Below the pieces are notes generated by a model. The model had not been told where the DNA came from and did not search any database. It worked only from the letters and a program-made list of their open reading frames with translations. From Tragulus kanchil (Eukaryota > Chordata > Mammalia > Artiodactyla > Tragulidae), in contig JAIOJX010000026.1 in the NCBI GenBank assembly GCA_022376925.1, positions 252,089,330 through 252,153,329 on the forward strand: a stretch of 64,000 bases of DNA, written 5' to 3'. Positions 24,101 through 35,680 of this stretch are shown in pieces; positions within the stretch are counted from its first letter, which is position 1; every line of letters starts with the position of its first letter. The translations under genes and the position numbers were made by a program.

Positions 24101-24390
24101 TCTTCTCAAGTGCACCTGGAGTATTCTCCAAGATAGATCACATTTTGGCTCACAAAGTAAATCTCAGTAAATGCAAGAAAATTGAAATTGTATCAAGAAT
24201 CTTTTCTGATCACAGCACTATAGGATTAGAAATCAATTACAGAAAAAAAAAAAAAAAAACCTGTAAAAACACCAACACATGAAGGCTAAACAATATTCTA
24301 TAGCTACTCAAAGATCACTGAAGAGGAAATAAAAAAAAATCCATCACAGCAAGTGACAACAAAAAGCTCTATAACCTAAAACCTATGGGA
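21141..24390 (+). mobile_element. Old LINE-1 5' region through ORF2 endonuclease
   Basis: Begins with gagatggcagagtaggagga, a typical L1 5' start, continues through an ORF1-side region (aagacacacattaatcaaca; aatactctacccagaaagga) and reaches ORF2. Bases 23535-23750 encode the L1 endonuclease start with stretches YISIITLNEDGLPAPMKRDR and QDSYICCLQETHF. Stops and shifts throughout. The 1.1-kb pair 8 doubles part of it. Confidence 0.75.
21291..23529. repeat. 1.12-kb direct duplication, pair 8
   Basis: 21291-22410 and 22414-23529, displacement 1119. The first 70 bases of copy 2 show several indels and substitutions (catctcaaac against catcaaattcaaac; agatacaggaaa against agacccagggaa); after that the copies agree. 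Confidence 0.93.
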
Positions 24391-24394
24391 CATA

Positions 24395-24511
24395 GCAAGA
24401 ACAGTTTTTTTTTCTTTTTTTTTTACAGTGTTTCGTTGTTTATAGATACGCATAATCCCAGATTAGTCATATGCATATCCCTGGCTCCCATCCCTCCTCG
24501 CAAGAGCAGTT
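24395..24511 (-). mobile_element. Short reverse LINE-1 3' end with imperfect TSD
   Basis: gcaagaacagtt (24395-24406) and gcaagagcagtt (24500-24511) flank a T-run and the reversed young L1 3' UTR (cagattagtcatatgcatat). About 93 bp of insert. Confidence 0.75.
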
Positions 24512-24999
24512 CTAAGAGGGAAGTTTAGAGCAATTCAGTCTTACCTCAAGAAACAAGAAAAATCTAAAATAAACAATCTAATCTTCCAGGTAAAACAACT
24601 AGAGAAAGAAGATTCATAAAAGCCCATAGTGAGCTGTAAGAAATCATAAGATCAGAGCAGAAATAAATGAAATAGAAATGAATAAAATAGCAAAGATCAA
24701 TTCAACTAAAAGTTGATTCTTTAAGATAAAACTGATAAACCTTTAAAATCATGAAGGAAAAAAAGGAGAAGATTCAAATATCAATAATATTAAAAATGAA
24801 AAAGGAGACACCTGACACTGCAGAAACACAAAGAATCACGAGAGACTACCGCAAGCAACTACATGCATAAAATGGACAACCTAGAAGAAATGGACAAATT
24901 CTTAGAAAGGTACAACTTTCCAAGACTGAACTAGAAACAACTTGAAAATATAAACAGATCAATCACAAATAAAAGCATTGAAACTATAATTAAAGATGT
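24512..24999 (+). mobile_element. LINE-1 ORF2 N-terminal half fragment
   Basis: atgaaatagaaatgaataaa, cgcaagcaactacatgcata and agaaatggacaaattcttag are ORF2 landmarks between endonuclease and reverse transcriptase. Repeated at 25591-26078. Confidence 0.7.
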
Positions 25000-25561
25000 A
25001 GACCAAGATGGCAGAGTAGAAGGACTGCACTCATCTGCTCCTGCAAGAATGCCAGAATCGCAACTAGCTGCTGAAAAACCATCGACAGGAGGAAGTTGGA
25101 CCCCACCAAAAATGGATACCTCACATTCAAAAGCAAAGGAGAAGCCACAACAAGATGGTAGAAGGGGCACAATCATGCTTTTAAAATCAAACATCAAACC
25201 CACCAGAGACACTGGGAGTGTGCAAACAAAGCCTTCTACACACCAAGACCCAGGAAAGGAGCAGTGACACGCAATGAGCTAGACCTGCCGTTGAGGGACC
25301 AAGAGCCTCCTTGGGTTAGAAGTTCCCTATAGCAGTCCTCAGAAGCACCGCGTTGGGCTTACGTCCTTTTGAAGGAGGCTGCCATTAACCAGACTATAGA
25401 ACTGTTGAGCAGGACTGGGAAAACAGACTCTAGAAGGCACAAACAAAACTCTGTGCGTACTGGGATCCAGGACAAAGGAACAGTGAGCCCACATGAGACT
25501 GAGCCAAACTTGCCTCTGAATGTTCTGAAGTCTCTGGCGGTGACGTGGGTGGACAGCGGCC
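25000..25561 (+). mobile_element. Young LINE-1 5' UTR (left duplicate, partial)
   Basis: Starts accaagatggcagagtagaa, the artiodactyl L1 5' start, then ctgctcctgcaagaatgcc and gaaggaggctgccattaacc. Short open frames here are chance. The same start occurs at 26078. Confidence 0.75.
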
Positions 25562-26811
25562 TAGTGAAATGCAAGATTCATAAAAGCCTTCTAAGAGGAA
25601 GTTTAGAGCAATTCAGTCTTACCTCAAGAAACAAGAAAATCTAAAATAAACAATCTAATCTTCCAGGTAAAACAACTAGAGAAAGAAGATTCATAAAAGC
25701 CCATAGTGAGCTGTAAGAAATCATAAGATCAGAGCAGAAATAAATGAAATAGAAATGAATAAAATAGCAAAGATCAATTCAACTAAAAGTTGATTCTTTA
25801 AGATAAAACTGATAAACCTTTAAAATCATAAAGGGAAAAAAAAGGAGAAGATTCAAATATCAATAATATTAAAAATGAAAAAGGAGACACCTGACACTGC
25901 AGAAACACAAAGAATCACGAGAGACTACCGCAAGCAACTACATGCATAAAATGGACAACCTAGAAGAAATGGACAAATTCTTAGAAAGGTACAACTTTCC
26001 AAGACTGAACTAGAAACAACTTGAAAATATAAACAGATCAATCACAAATAAAAGCATTGAAACTATAATTAAAGATGTAGACCAAGATGGCAGAGTAGAA
26101 GGACTGCACTCATCTGCTCCTGCAAGAATGCCAGAATCGCAACTAGCTGCTGAAAAACCATCGACAGGAGGAAGTTGGACCCCACCAAAAATGGATACCT
26201 CACATTCAAAAGCAAAGGAGAAGCCACAACAAGATGGTAGAAGGGGCACAATCATGCTTTTAAAATCAAACATCAAACCCACCAGAGACACTGGGAGTGT
26301 GCAAACAAAGCCTTCTACACACCAAGACCCAGGAAAGGAGCAGTGACACGCAATGAGCTAGACCTGCCGTTGAGGGACCAAGAGCCTCCTTGGGTTAGAA
26401 GTTCCCTATAGCAGTCCTCAGAAGCACCGCGTTGGGCTTACGTCCTTTTGAAGGAGGCTGCCATTAACCAGACTATAGAACTGTTGAGCAGGACTGGGAA
26501 AACAGACTCTAGAAGGCACAAACAAAACTCTGTGCGTACTGGGATCCAGGACAAAGGAACAGTGAGCCCACATGAGACTGAGCCAAACTTGCCTCTGAAT
26601 GTTCTGAAGTCTCTGGCGGTGACGTGGGTGGACAGCGGCCTGTCACAGGGTCAGGGACACTGTGGTAGCTGTCCTGGTGCAGCATGCGAGAATAGGTCTT
26701 TTTAGAGAGGGTCACCATTACCCCCACCATAGTTTGGCCTCAGGTAAAACTATAAAGAGGGAACATAGCTCCATACATCAAGAGATAATTGGATTCAAGA
26801 TCAAGTGCCTG

Positions 26812-27044
26812 GGCTTCCCTGGTGGCCCAGTGGGTAAAGAGTCTGCCTTGCGATGCAAGGGGCACTGGTTCAATCCCTGGCCAGGGAAGATCCCACATGC
26901 CACGGAGTGGCTGGACCAGTGTGTCCGATTACGAGCCAGTGCTCTGCAACGAGAGAGGCCACTGTGATGGGAGGCCCACACATGGATAAAAGATGGATGA
27001 AAATAAAACAATAAGAGGCCAAAATTTAAAAAAAAAAAAAAAAA
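26812..27044 (+). mobile_element. tRNA-derived SINE in an L1 5' UTR, 15-bp TSD
   Basis: aagatcaagtgcctg at 26797-26811 and 27045-27059. Head tgggtaaagagtctgccttg, body ggctggaccagtgtgtccga, tail aataagaggccaaaattt then A-run. Shorter body than others: a segment between tgctctg and caacgag is missing. Confidence 0.92.
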
Positions 27045-27903
27045 AAGATCAAGTGCCTGACACACTCCAGCCAGGGCAGGGCTTTTAGTGCTTGAACAGG
27101 TGGAACTACAGAAAACAACAACAAAACAGTAAAAGAGGCCTTCTGATCCAACTGCTGCTAAGAGGCAAGGAAAAGACACTCCTGCGGCTGAGGCAGTCTG
27201 TGTCCTTGAGCACTCGGCACTGCCAGGGTTCCTGTGACACAAGCTGCTCCACCTCCTTCACGCTCAGTTCTCACTGGAGCAGACCTGACAGAGGCTGGAA
27301 CAAGCTCTCACAGCACTGCATCTACCCTGACAGTAACCAAGCATACTCCTGCATAGCCGGCATGGGAAAGGTCACTGACAGCAGAGTCCCCAAAACAAAA
27401 ACATTTATTATTTTTACAGTTTGACTTACTCTGGAGTTGCTTCTGGATTTTTTTCATTCTCCTTCCTATACCTCATCATTTTAGCTGGTTGGGCAGACCT
27501 CCTTGGGTTAGAAGCCGCAGCCGCCGTTGGGCTTACGCTTTGAAGGAGGCTGCCATTAACCAGACTATAGAACTGTTGAGCAGGACTGGGAAAACAGACT
27601 CTAGAAGGCACAAACAAAACTCTGTGCGTACTGGGATCCAGGACAAAGGAACAGTGAGCCCACATGAGACTGAGCCAAACTTGCCTCTGAATGTTCTGAA
27701 GTCTCTGGCGGTGACGTGGGTGGACAGCGGCCTGTCACAGGGTCAGGGACACTGTGGTAGCTGTCCTGGTGCAGCATGCGAGAATAGGTCTTTTTAGAGA
27801 GGGTCACCATTACCCCCACCATAGTTTGGCCTCAGGTAAAACTATAAAGAGGGAACATAGCTCCATACATCAAGAGATAATTGGATTCAAGATCAAGTGC
27901 CTG

Positions 27904-28135
27904 GGCTTCCCTGGTGGCCCAGTGGGTAAAGAGTCTGCCTTGCGATGCAAGGGGCACTGGTTCAATCCCTGGCCAGGGAAGATCCCACATGCCACGGAGT
28001 GGCTGGACCAGTGTGTCCGATTACGAGCCAGTGCTCTGCAACGAGAGAGGCCACTGTGATGGGAGGCCCACACATGGATAAAAGATGGATGAAAATAAAA
28101 CAATAAGAGGCCAAAATTTAAAAAAAAAAAAAAAA
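27904..28135 (+). mobile_element. Duplicate of the SINE at 26812-27044
   Basis: Displaced by 1091 bp with the same TSDs (27889-27903, 28136-28150); the A-run is one base shorter. Confidence 0.9.
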
Positions 28136-28301
28136 AAGATCAAGTGCCTGACACACTCCAGCCAGGGCAGGGCTTTTAGTGCTTGAACAGGTGGAACTAC
28201 AGAAAACAACAACAAAACAGTAAAAGAGGCCTTCTGATCCAACTGCTGCTAAGAGGCAAGGAAAAGACACTCCTGCGGCTGAGGCAGTCTGTGTCCTTGA
28301 G

Positions 28302-30586
28302 CACTCGGCACTGCCAGGGTTCCTGTGACACAAGCTGCTCCACCTCCTTCACGCTCAGTTCTCACTGGAGCAGACCTGACAGAGGCTGGAACAAGCTCTC
28401 ACAGCACTGCATCTACCCTGACAGTAACCAAGCATACTCCTGCATAGCCGGCATGGGAAAGGTCACTGACAGCAGAGTCCCCAAAACAAAAACATTTATT
28501 ATTTTTACATTTTCCCTTGCTCTGGAGTTTCTTCTGAATTTCTTTTCATTCTCCTTCCTATACCTCATCTTTTTTACTTTGCCCTCTACTGTTACAGTTG
28601 CCAATATTAGTAATAATATTAAATATATCCAAGTTTTTAAGATTTTTTCTTTTTAAATCACACATTTTATTTTGGTTATATACTTCTGCTTTTACATGGG
28701 CCTTTTGTGCTATTGTGGGTGTTTTGTTTTTATTTTTGGCAGTATGGTACTGGCACAAAAACAGAAATACAGACCAACGGAAGAAGATAGAGAGCCCAAA
28801 GACAATCCCACACACTTTGGGGTACCTCATTCTTGACAAAGGAGGCAAGAATATACAATGTGGCAAAGACAGCCTCTTCAACAAGTTCTGGGAAAACTGA
28901 ACAGCTACATGTAAAAGAATGAAGGTGAAACACTTCCTAACACCATATACAAAGATAAACTCAAAATGGATTGAATACCTAACTGAAAAACCAGAAACCA
29001 TAAAATTCTGAGGAAAACACAGGCAGAACACTCAATGACATAAGTCAAAGCAAGATCTTCTATGACCTCCCACTCCTAGAGTAATGGAAATAAAAATAAA
29101 AAAAAACATTGCTGGTGGGAATGTAAAATGATACAGCCTCTATGGAAGACCGTATGGAGATTTCTTAAAAAACTAAAAATAGAAGCACCGTACGACCCTG
29201 CAGTCCCACTCTAAGGCTTATATCCTGATGAAATCAAATCTGAAAGAAGCACCTGTACCCCAATGTTCATTGCAGCTCTCTATATACAATAGCTAGAACA
29301 TGGAAGGAACCTAGATGCCCATTGTCGAACGAATGGATACAGAAGCTCTGGTACATATATACAATGGAATACTACACAGTTGTAAAGAGAAATGCAGAAG
29401 AATCAGCCCTAACGAGGTGGCTGGATCTAGAACAGTTGGGTAAAGAGAATGGCAGACACTCGGCACTGCCGGGGCCTGTGACACAAGCTGCTCCACCTCC
29501 TTCACGCTCAGTTCTCACTGGAGCAGACCTGACAGAGGCTGGAACAAGCTCTCACAGCACTGCATCTACCCTGACAGTAACCAAGCATACTCCTGCATAG
29601 CCGGCATGGGAAAGGTCACTGACAGCAGAGTCCCCAAAACAAAAACATTTATTATTTTTACATTTTCCTTGCTCTGGAGTTTCTTCTGAATTTCTTTTCA
29701 TTCTCCTTCCTATACCTCATCTTTTTTACTTTGCCCTCTACTGTTACAGTTGCCAATATTAGTAATAATATTAAATATATCCAAGTTTTTAAGATTTTTT
29801 CCTTTTTAAATCACACATTTTATTTTGGTTATATACTTCTGCTTTTACATGGGCCTTTTGTGCTATTGTGGGTGTTTTGTTTTTATTTTTGGCAGTATGG
29901 TACTGGCACAAAAACAGAAATACAGACCAACGGAAGAAGATAGAGAGCCCAAAGACAATCCCACACACTTTGGGGTACCTCATTCTTGACAAAGGAGGCA
30001 AGAATATACAATGTGGCAAAGACAGCCTCTTCAACAAGTTCTGGGAAAACTGAACAGCTACATGTAAAAGAATGAAGGTGAAACACTTCCTAACACCATA
30101 TACAAAGATAAACTCAAAATGGATTGAATACCTAACTGAAAAACCAGAAACCATAAAATTCTGAGGAAAACACAGGCAGAACACTCAATGACATAAGTCA
30201 AAGCAAGATCTTCTATGACCTCCCACTCCTAGAGTAATGGAAATAAAAATAAAAAAAAACATTGCTGGTGGGAATGTAAAATGATACAGCCTCTATGGAA
30301 GACCGTATGGAGATTTCTTAAAAAACTAAAAATAGAAGCACCGTACGACCCTGCAGTCCCACTCTAAGGCTTATATCCTGATGAAATCAAATCTGAAAGA
30401 AGCACCTGTACCCCAATGTTCATTGCAGCTCTCTATATACAATAGCTAGAACATGGAAGGAACCTAGATGCCCATTGTCGAACGAATGGATACAGAAGCT
30501 CTGGTACATATATACAATGGAATACTACACAGTTGTAAAGAGAAATGCAGAAGAATCAGCCCTAACGAGGTGACTGGATCTAGAAC
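28302..30586. repeat. 1.15-kb direct duplication, pair 11
   Basis: 28302-29433 and 29457-30586, displacement about 1153. Differences sit in the first 20 bases of copy 2 (gccggggcctg against gccagggttcctg) and at the end of copy 1 (ggtggctgg against ggtgactgg). Confidence 0.92.
28736..29433 (+). pseudogene. LINE-1 ORF2 C-terminal remnant within the deleted element
   Basis: [20 protein letters not shown] followed by [10 protein letters not shown] and LFNKFWEN, with a stop after the last; then, past the second deletion, an out-of-frame segment with [16 protein letters not shown]. Not functional. Repeated at 29889-30586. Confidence 0.8.
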
Positions 30587-30974
30587 GTATCATAAAAAGT
30601 GAAGTCAGTCAGAAAGACAAGGACAAATACAATATATTAACACATATATATGGAACCTAGTAGGATGGTGATGATGGCACACGCAGTGAAGCGACGGAAA
30701 AACAGACATGGACAGTGGACATATGGACATTGTGGGGAAGGAACAGAGGGTGGGAGGCGTAAAGGAAGTAGCATGAAGGCCTGTACTGTCATAAGTGAAG
30801 AAAATAGCTCTAGTCATTGCTCTGTGAGAAAAGGAGATCCTTCAGGGGTGCTGTGTGATGGTCGGGAGGGGTGGGAAGGGAGGATATACATATGACTAAT
30901 CTGGGAACATGCATATCTGTAAACAACAAAACTCTGTAAAAGTTAAAAGTAAAATAAAAGTTAAAATAGAAAAT

Positions 30975-31301
30975 CAGTAAAAAATAAATAAAAATAAACA
31001 AGTGAGACATAATCAAACTGAAAAGCTTTGGCATAGCAAAAGAAACTATAAACAATGTGAAAAGACAACCCTCAGAATAGGAGAAAATCATAGCAAATGA
31101 AACAACCAACTATGAATTAATTTCTAAAATATACAAGCAGCTCAGACAACTCACCACCAAAAAAACAAACAACCTAATCAAAAAATGGGAAAAAGACCTA
31201 AATAGACATTTCTCCAAAGAAGATATGCACATGGCCAAAAACCACATAAAAAGATGTTTAACATCACTCCTTGTTAAAAAAATGCAAATCTAAACTACAA
31301 T
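30975..31301 (+). mobile_element. LINE-1 ORF2 C-terminal fragment
   Basis: gagacataatcaaactgaaa, tagcaaaagaaactataaac, aaaaaatgggaaaaagacct and gatatgcacatggccaaaaa follow ORF2 order. It resumes after the SINE at 31604. Confidence 0.75.
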
Positions 31302-31303
31302 GA

Positions 31304-31592
31304 GGGGTTTCCCTGGTGGTCCAGTGGGTAAAGAGTCCACCTTGGGATGCAGTGGGCACTGGTTCGATCCCTGGCCGGGGAAGATCCCACATGCCGTGGA
31401 GAGGCTGAACCCATGTGTTCAATTAGGAGCCAGCACTCTTAGAGCACAAGGGCCCAAAGCTGGCACTCTGTAATGCGAATGGCCACTGCAATGGGAGGCC
31501 CACACAGGCCAAAGAATAAAGATGGATATAAATAAATAAATAATAAAACAACAAAATGGCCAAAATTAAAAAAAAAAAATTATAAAAAATAT
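31304..31592 (+). mobile_element. tRNA-derived SINE within L1 ORF2
   Basis: ggggtttccctggtggtcca head and gccgtggagaggctgaaccc body with an A-rich tail. The L1 reads aaactacaat on both sides (31292-31301 and 31603-31612), the target-site duplication. Confidence 0.85.
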
Positions 31593-31600
31593 ATATAGAA

Positions 31601-33670
31601 AAAAACTACAATAAAAATCACCTCACACCAGTCAGAATGGTCATCATTGAAAAGTCTCCAAACAGTAAATGCTGGAGAGGGTGCAGAGAAAAGGGAACCC
31701 TCTTGCACTGTCGGTAGGAATGCAAATTGATACAGCCACTATGGAAGACAATATGGAGACTCCTCAAAAAAACGAGGAATAGAACCACCATATGACCCAG
31801 CAATCCCACTATTAGGCATATACCCTGAGTAAATCAAAATTGAAAAAGACACAGGTACCCCACCATTCGTTGCAGCACTATTTACAATAGCTAGAACATG
31901 GAAGCAACCTAGATGTCCAGTGACAGATGAATGGACAAAGAAGTTGTGATACACATATGCAAAGGAATATTACTCAGTCATAAAAAGAAATGCATTTGAG
32001 TCAGTTCTAATGAGGTGCATGAATCTAGAACCTACTATTCAGGCTGAAGGAAGTCAGGAGGAGAGAAATATTGGATACTGAGACACATACACACACACAC
32101 ACAGATATATATGAAATTTAGAAAGATGACATTGATAAATGTATATGCAGAGAAGCAATGGAGAAACAGACATAGAGAACAGACTTATGGACACTGGGTG
32201 GGGGGAGGAGATGCTGTAAGACTAAGGGAATTCAAGCAGGGGCTCTGTAACAGCCTAGAGGAGTGGGATGGGGAAGGAGATGGGAGGGAAGTGCAAGGAG
32301 GGGACATATGTATACGTATGGCAGATTCAGGTTGATGTCAACAATGAAAGTCTGTAAAAAATGAAAAACAAACTAAGTGGTAAAATAAAAAAAAAAAAAA
32401 TCCTCCAACAAACAAAAGTTCAGGACCAGACGGTTTCACAGGCAAATTTTATCAAACATTCAGAGAACAGCGATCATCTAACCTTCGCAAACATTTTCCA
32501 AATACTGCAGAGGAAGGAATACTCACAAATTTGTTCTATGAGGCCACCATCACCCTGACACCAAAACCAGACAAAGAGATCAAAAACAAAATCAGAGCAG
32601 ACAAGTATGACCAGTATCACTGATCCCAAACAACAAGAATCAGAAAAAACTACAATAAAAATCACCTCACACCAGTCAGAATGGTCATCATTGAAAAGTC
32701 TCCAAACAGTAAATGCTGGAGAGGTGCAGAGAAAAGGGAACCCTCTTGCACTGTCGGTAGGAATGCAAATTGATACAGCCACTATGGAAGACAATATGGA
32801 GACTCCTCAAAAAAACGAGGAATAGAACCACCATATGACCCAGCAATCCCACTATTAGGCATATACCCTGAGTAAATCAAAATTGAAAAAGACACAGGTA
32901 CCCCACCATTCGTTGCAGCACTATTTACAATAGCTAGAACATGGAAGCAACCTAGATGTCCAGTGACAGATGAATGGACAAAGAAGTTGTGATACACATA
33001 TGCAAAGGAATATTACTCAGTCATAAAAAGAAATGCATTTGAGTCAGTTCTAATGAGGTGCATGAATCTAGAACCTACTATTCAGGCTGAAGGAAGTCAG
33101 GAGGAGAGAAATATTGGATACTGAGACACATACACACACACACACACGTATATATATGAAATTTAGAAAGATGACATTGATAAATGTATATGCAGAGAAG
33201 CAATGGAGAAACAGACATAGAGAACAGACTTATGGACACTGGGTGGGGGGAGGAGATGCTGTAAGACTAAGGGAATTCAAGCAGGGGCTCTGTAACAGCC
33301 TAGAGGAGTGGGATGGGGAAGGAGATGGGAGGGAAGTGCAAGGAGGGGACATATGTATACGTATGGCAGATTCAGGTTGATGTCAACAATGAAAGTCTGT
33401 AAAAAATGAAAAACAAACTAAGTGGTAAAATAAAAAAAAAAAAAATCCTCCAACAAACAAAAGTTCAGGACCAGACGGTTTCACAGGCAAATTTTATCAA
33501 ACATTCAGAGAACAGCGATCATCTAACCTTCGCAAACATTTTCCAAATACTGCAGAGGAAGGAATACTCACAAATTTGTTCTATGAGGCCACCATCACCC
33601 TGACACCAAAACCAGACAAAGAGATCAAAAACAAAATCAGAGCAGACAAGTATGACCAGTATCACTGATA
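31601..33670. repeat. 1.05-kb direct duplication, pair 12
   Basis: 31601-32624 and 32645-33670, displacement 1044-1046. One G is lost in copy 2 (gagaggtgcag) and the CA run at 32087 is two bases longer in copy 2. Content is an L1 3' end and the L1 ORF2 target beyond it. Confidence 0.93.
31603..32400 (+). mobile_element. LINE-1 3' end
   Basis: accagtcagaatggtcatca, gctggagagggtgcagagaa, gcaatcccactattaggcat, aatattactcagtcataaaa, then a 3' UTR ending in a 14-base A-run. Repeated at 32647-33445. A short CA run sits at 32087-32101. Confidence 0.85.
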
Positions 33671-34808
33671 AACACAGACACAAAACAAAAACAAGCTGGC
33701 AAACAGAATCCAGTATCATATAAAAAGGATCCTACACAAGATCAAGTGAAGTTTATCCCAAGAATGAAAGGGTTCTTCAATATAAGCAGTCAATGTGATA
33801 CGCCATAGTAACAAACTGAAAGGTAAAAATCATATGATAATCTCAATAAATGCAGAAGAAGCTTTTGACAGAATTTACCACCTACTTATGGAAAAAAAAA
33901 AACCTCTTCAGAAAATAGGCATGCAAGGAGACTACCTCAACATAATAAAGGCCAAATAAAACAAACCCACAGCAAGTATTATTCTCCATGGTGAAAAACT
34001 GAAAGCACTTTTGCTCAGATCAGGAATAAGACAAGGGTCTGCACTCTAACCAATATTATTCAATATAGTTTGAAAGTCGTAGTCATGGCAATCAGAGCAG
34101 ATAAAGAAATGAAAGGAATCCAGATTGGATAAGAAGTTAAAACTGTCACTGTTTGGGCTTCCCTGGTGGTCCAGTGGGTAAGGACACCGGCCTTGCAGTG
34201 CAAGGGGCGCCGGTTCGATCCCTGGCCTGGGAGGATCCCACGTGCCGCGGAGCGGCTGGACTGATGTGTCCAACTACCGAGCCGGAGCTCAGGAGCGCAT
34301 GCGCCCAGAGCCGGTGCTCTGCGACAACAGAGGCCACCGCGATGGGAGGCCCACAAGAGCCAAAGAACAAAGACGGATGAAAATAGAGAAATGAAAGACC
34401 AATAGAAGTGGCCAGCCCACCCCTTCCCTCCCCAACCCGCCCCCCCAAAAATAAATAAATAAATATTTAAAAAATAAAATAAAATAAAATCAGACTAAAA
34501 AAAAAAAAAAACAAAAACAAAAAACTGTCACTGTTTGCAGACAACACTATACATAGAAAACCCTAAAGATAACATCAGAAAATTACTAAAGTTAATGAAT
34601 TTAGCAAACTCACAGGATACAAAATCAATACACAGAAATCCTTTGAATTCCAACAGACTAACAACAGAAAATAAGAAAGAGAAATTAAGAAGAAAATTCC
34701 ACTTATCACTGCTATAAAAAGAATAAAATACCTAGGAATTAAGCTACCTATGGGGACAAAAGACTTCTATGCAGAAAACTGTAAGACACTAATGAAAGAA
34801 ATCAAAGA
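33671..34808 (+). mobile_element. LINE-1 ORF2 reverse-transcriptase region, decayed
   Basis: tcccaagaatgaaagggttc, tctcaataaatgcagaagaa (motif A region), gatcaggaataagacaaggg, then after the nested SINE ctgtcactgtttgcagacaa (catalytic motif region, now broken). Many stops. Confidence 0.8.
34156..34520 (+). mobile_element. tRNA-derived SINE, C-rich-tail subfamily, 17-bp TSD
   Basis: aaaactgtcactgtttg at 34139-34155 and 34521-34537. It splits the L1 just before the codons for the RT catalytic aspartates. The tail has cttccctccccaacccgcc followed by (aaat)n and (aaaat)n. Confidence 0.93.
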
Positions 34809-34811
34809 TGA

Positions 34812-35680
34812 ATACAAGATTAAGACAGTGGAGTAGAAGGATGTGCACTCAGCTTCTCCCGCCAGAGCATCAAGATCACAAATATCAGGTGAAAAAACAA
34901 CAGCAAGAAGACACTGGAATCCACCCAAAAAAGATACTCCATATCCAAAGACAAAGGAGAAATCACAATGAAATGGCAAGAGGGGAGCAATTGTGAGAAA
35001 AAATCAAATCCTATGTGTGGTGCCCAAGGATGAACGTACAAGGCAAACTAGGAGGGTCTTGGAATCCCCTGGGCTATAGTACACCACCCAATTTGTAAGA
35101 CCCCTACACCACTCCTTGAACCCTGTTTTTCCCTCATACTGTAGTCATCACTCTACCCCACTTAGTACACCGTCCAGTCCCCAATGATCCTTAAGACACC
35201 TATGCCACTCCTTAGGCCCCAGGAATAAAATGGATCAAAGACTTCTGCTTAAAGCTGGTTCTCCTTTGACCCGCTGTTCTAGCAGTGTCTTCCACTTTAA
35301 CAACGCCAATTCTTTCTGAAGCTGACCCACGGTACTGGCAGCAACTCTCCCTTTCCCCACTCTAATAGACTTTACTTTCCTCTCACTCTGCCTCCTGTCT
35401 GGAAATTCTTCTCCAACCTGCGCACGGACTTCGACACTATGCCTGCCAGGTGAGTGACTCACAAGTTACAGAACAATACCACCAAAGAAGTTCTCGCACT
35501 GTTGTAAAGGTTCTAGGCCCCCCACATCAGGCTCTCCAGCCTCAGGATTTGAGCAAAGGACCGGAATTCTTTCTCAGCCCATGCACAGACTTCAACATTA
35601 TGCCTGCCAGGTGGGCGACTCACAAGTTAGAGAACAATACCACCAAAGAAATTCTCGCGACATTAAATGTATCAATATTT
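34812..35680 (+). mobile_element. LINE-1 5' UTR, older, with internal degenerate repeats
   Basis: gacagtggagtagaaggatg and aaaaaagatactccatatcc match the L1 5' start seen at 25.0 kb. Inside, two imperfect repeats: cctacaccactccttgaacc against cctatgccactccttaggcc (about 35104 and 35200), and a 161-bp unit (see separate entry). Confidence 0.7.
35401..35665. repeat. 161-bp degenerate tandem repeat
   Basis: About 100 bp from 35401 recurs from about 35562: tatgcctgccaggtgagtga against tatgcctgccaggtgggcga, then acaataccaccaaagaa in both. Divergence is visible throughout, unlike the 1.1-kb duplications, so this is a real old repeat. Confidence 0.8.

Larger units (their letters stand above)
24512..26640. 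repeat. 1.08-kb direct duplication, pair 9
   Basis: 24512-25561 and 25591-26640, displacement 1079. Homopolymer differences near 24755-25835 (aaggaaaaaaagg against aagggaaaaaaaagg). Doubles the start of a young L1 5' UTR. Confidence 0.92.
26395..28568. repeat. 1.09-kb direct duplication, pair 10 (overlaps pair 9)
   Basis: 26395-27477 and 27498-28568, displacement 1091 in the body. The first ~50 bases of copy 2 are shortened, and the last ~60 of copy 1 carry errors (ttgacttact against ttcccttgct). Doubles a SINE together with its target-site duplications. Confidence 0.92.
26078..30955 (+). mobile_element. Young LINE-1 with 5' UTR and 3' end but internal deletion
   Basis: The 5' UTR (from 26078, with ccattacccccaccatagtt and a pyrimidine-rich stretch near 28500) runs to about 28735 and then joins directly to the C-terminal part of ORF2 at agtatggtactggcacaaaa. 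ORF1, the endonuclease and the RT are absent. A second deletion of roughly 400 bp lies near 29100, at an A-run just before cattgctggtgggaatgt. The 3' UTR is of the young subfamily and ends near 30955. Repeat pairs 10 and 11 double much of it. Confidence 0.7.

Noticed and set aside
24990..25267. Host gene encoded at the open frames near 25.05 and 26.1 kb
   Set aside because: These lie in an L1 5' UTR and duplicate exactly with pair 9.
34156..34260. Functional tRNA gene in the SINE heads
   Set aside because: Box-A-like and box-B-like motifs are present, but no complete cloverleaf is kept and the sequence continues into the SINE body.
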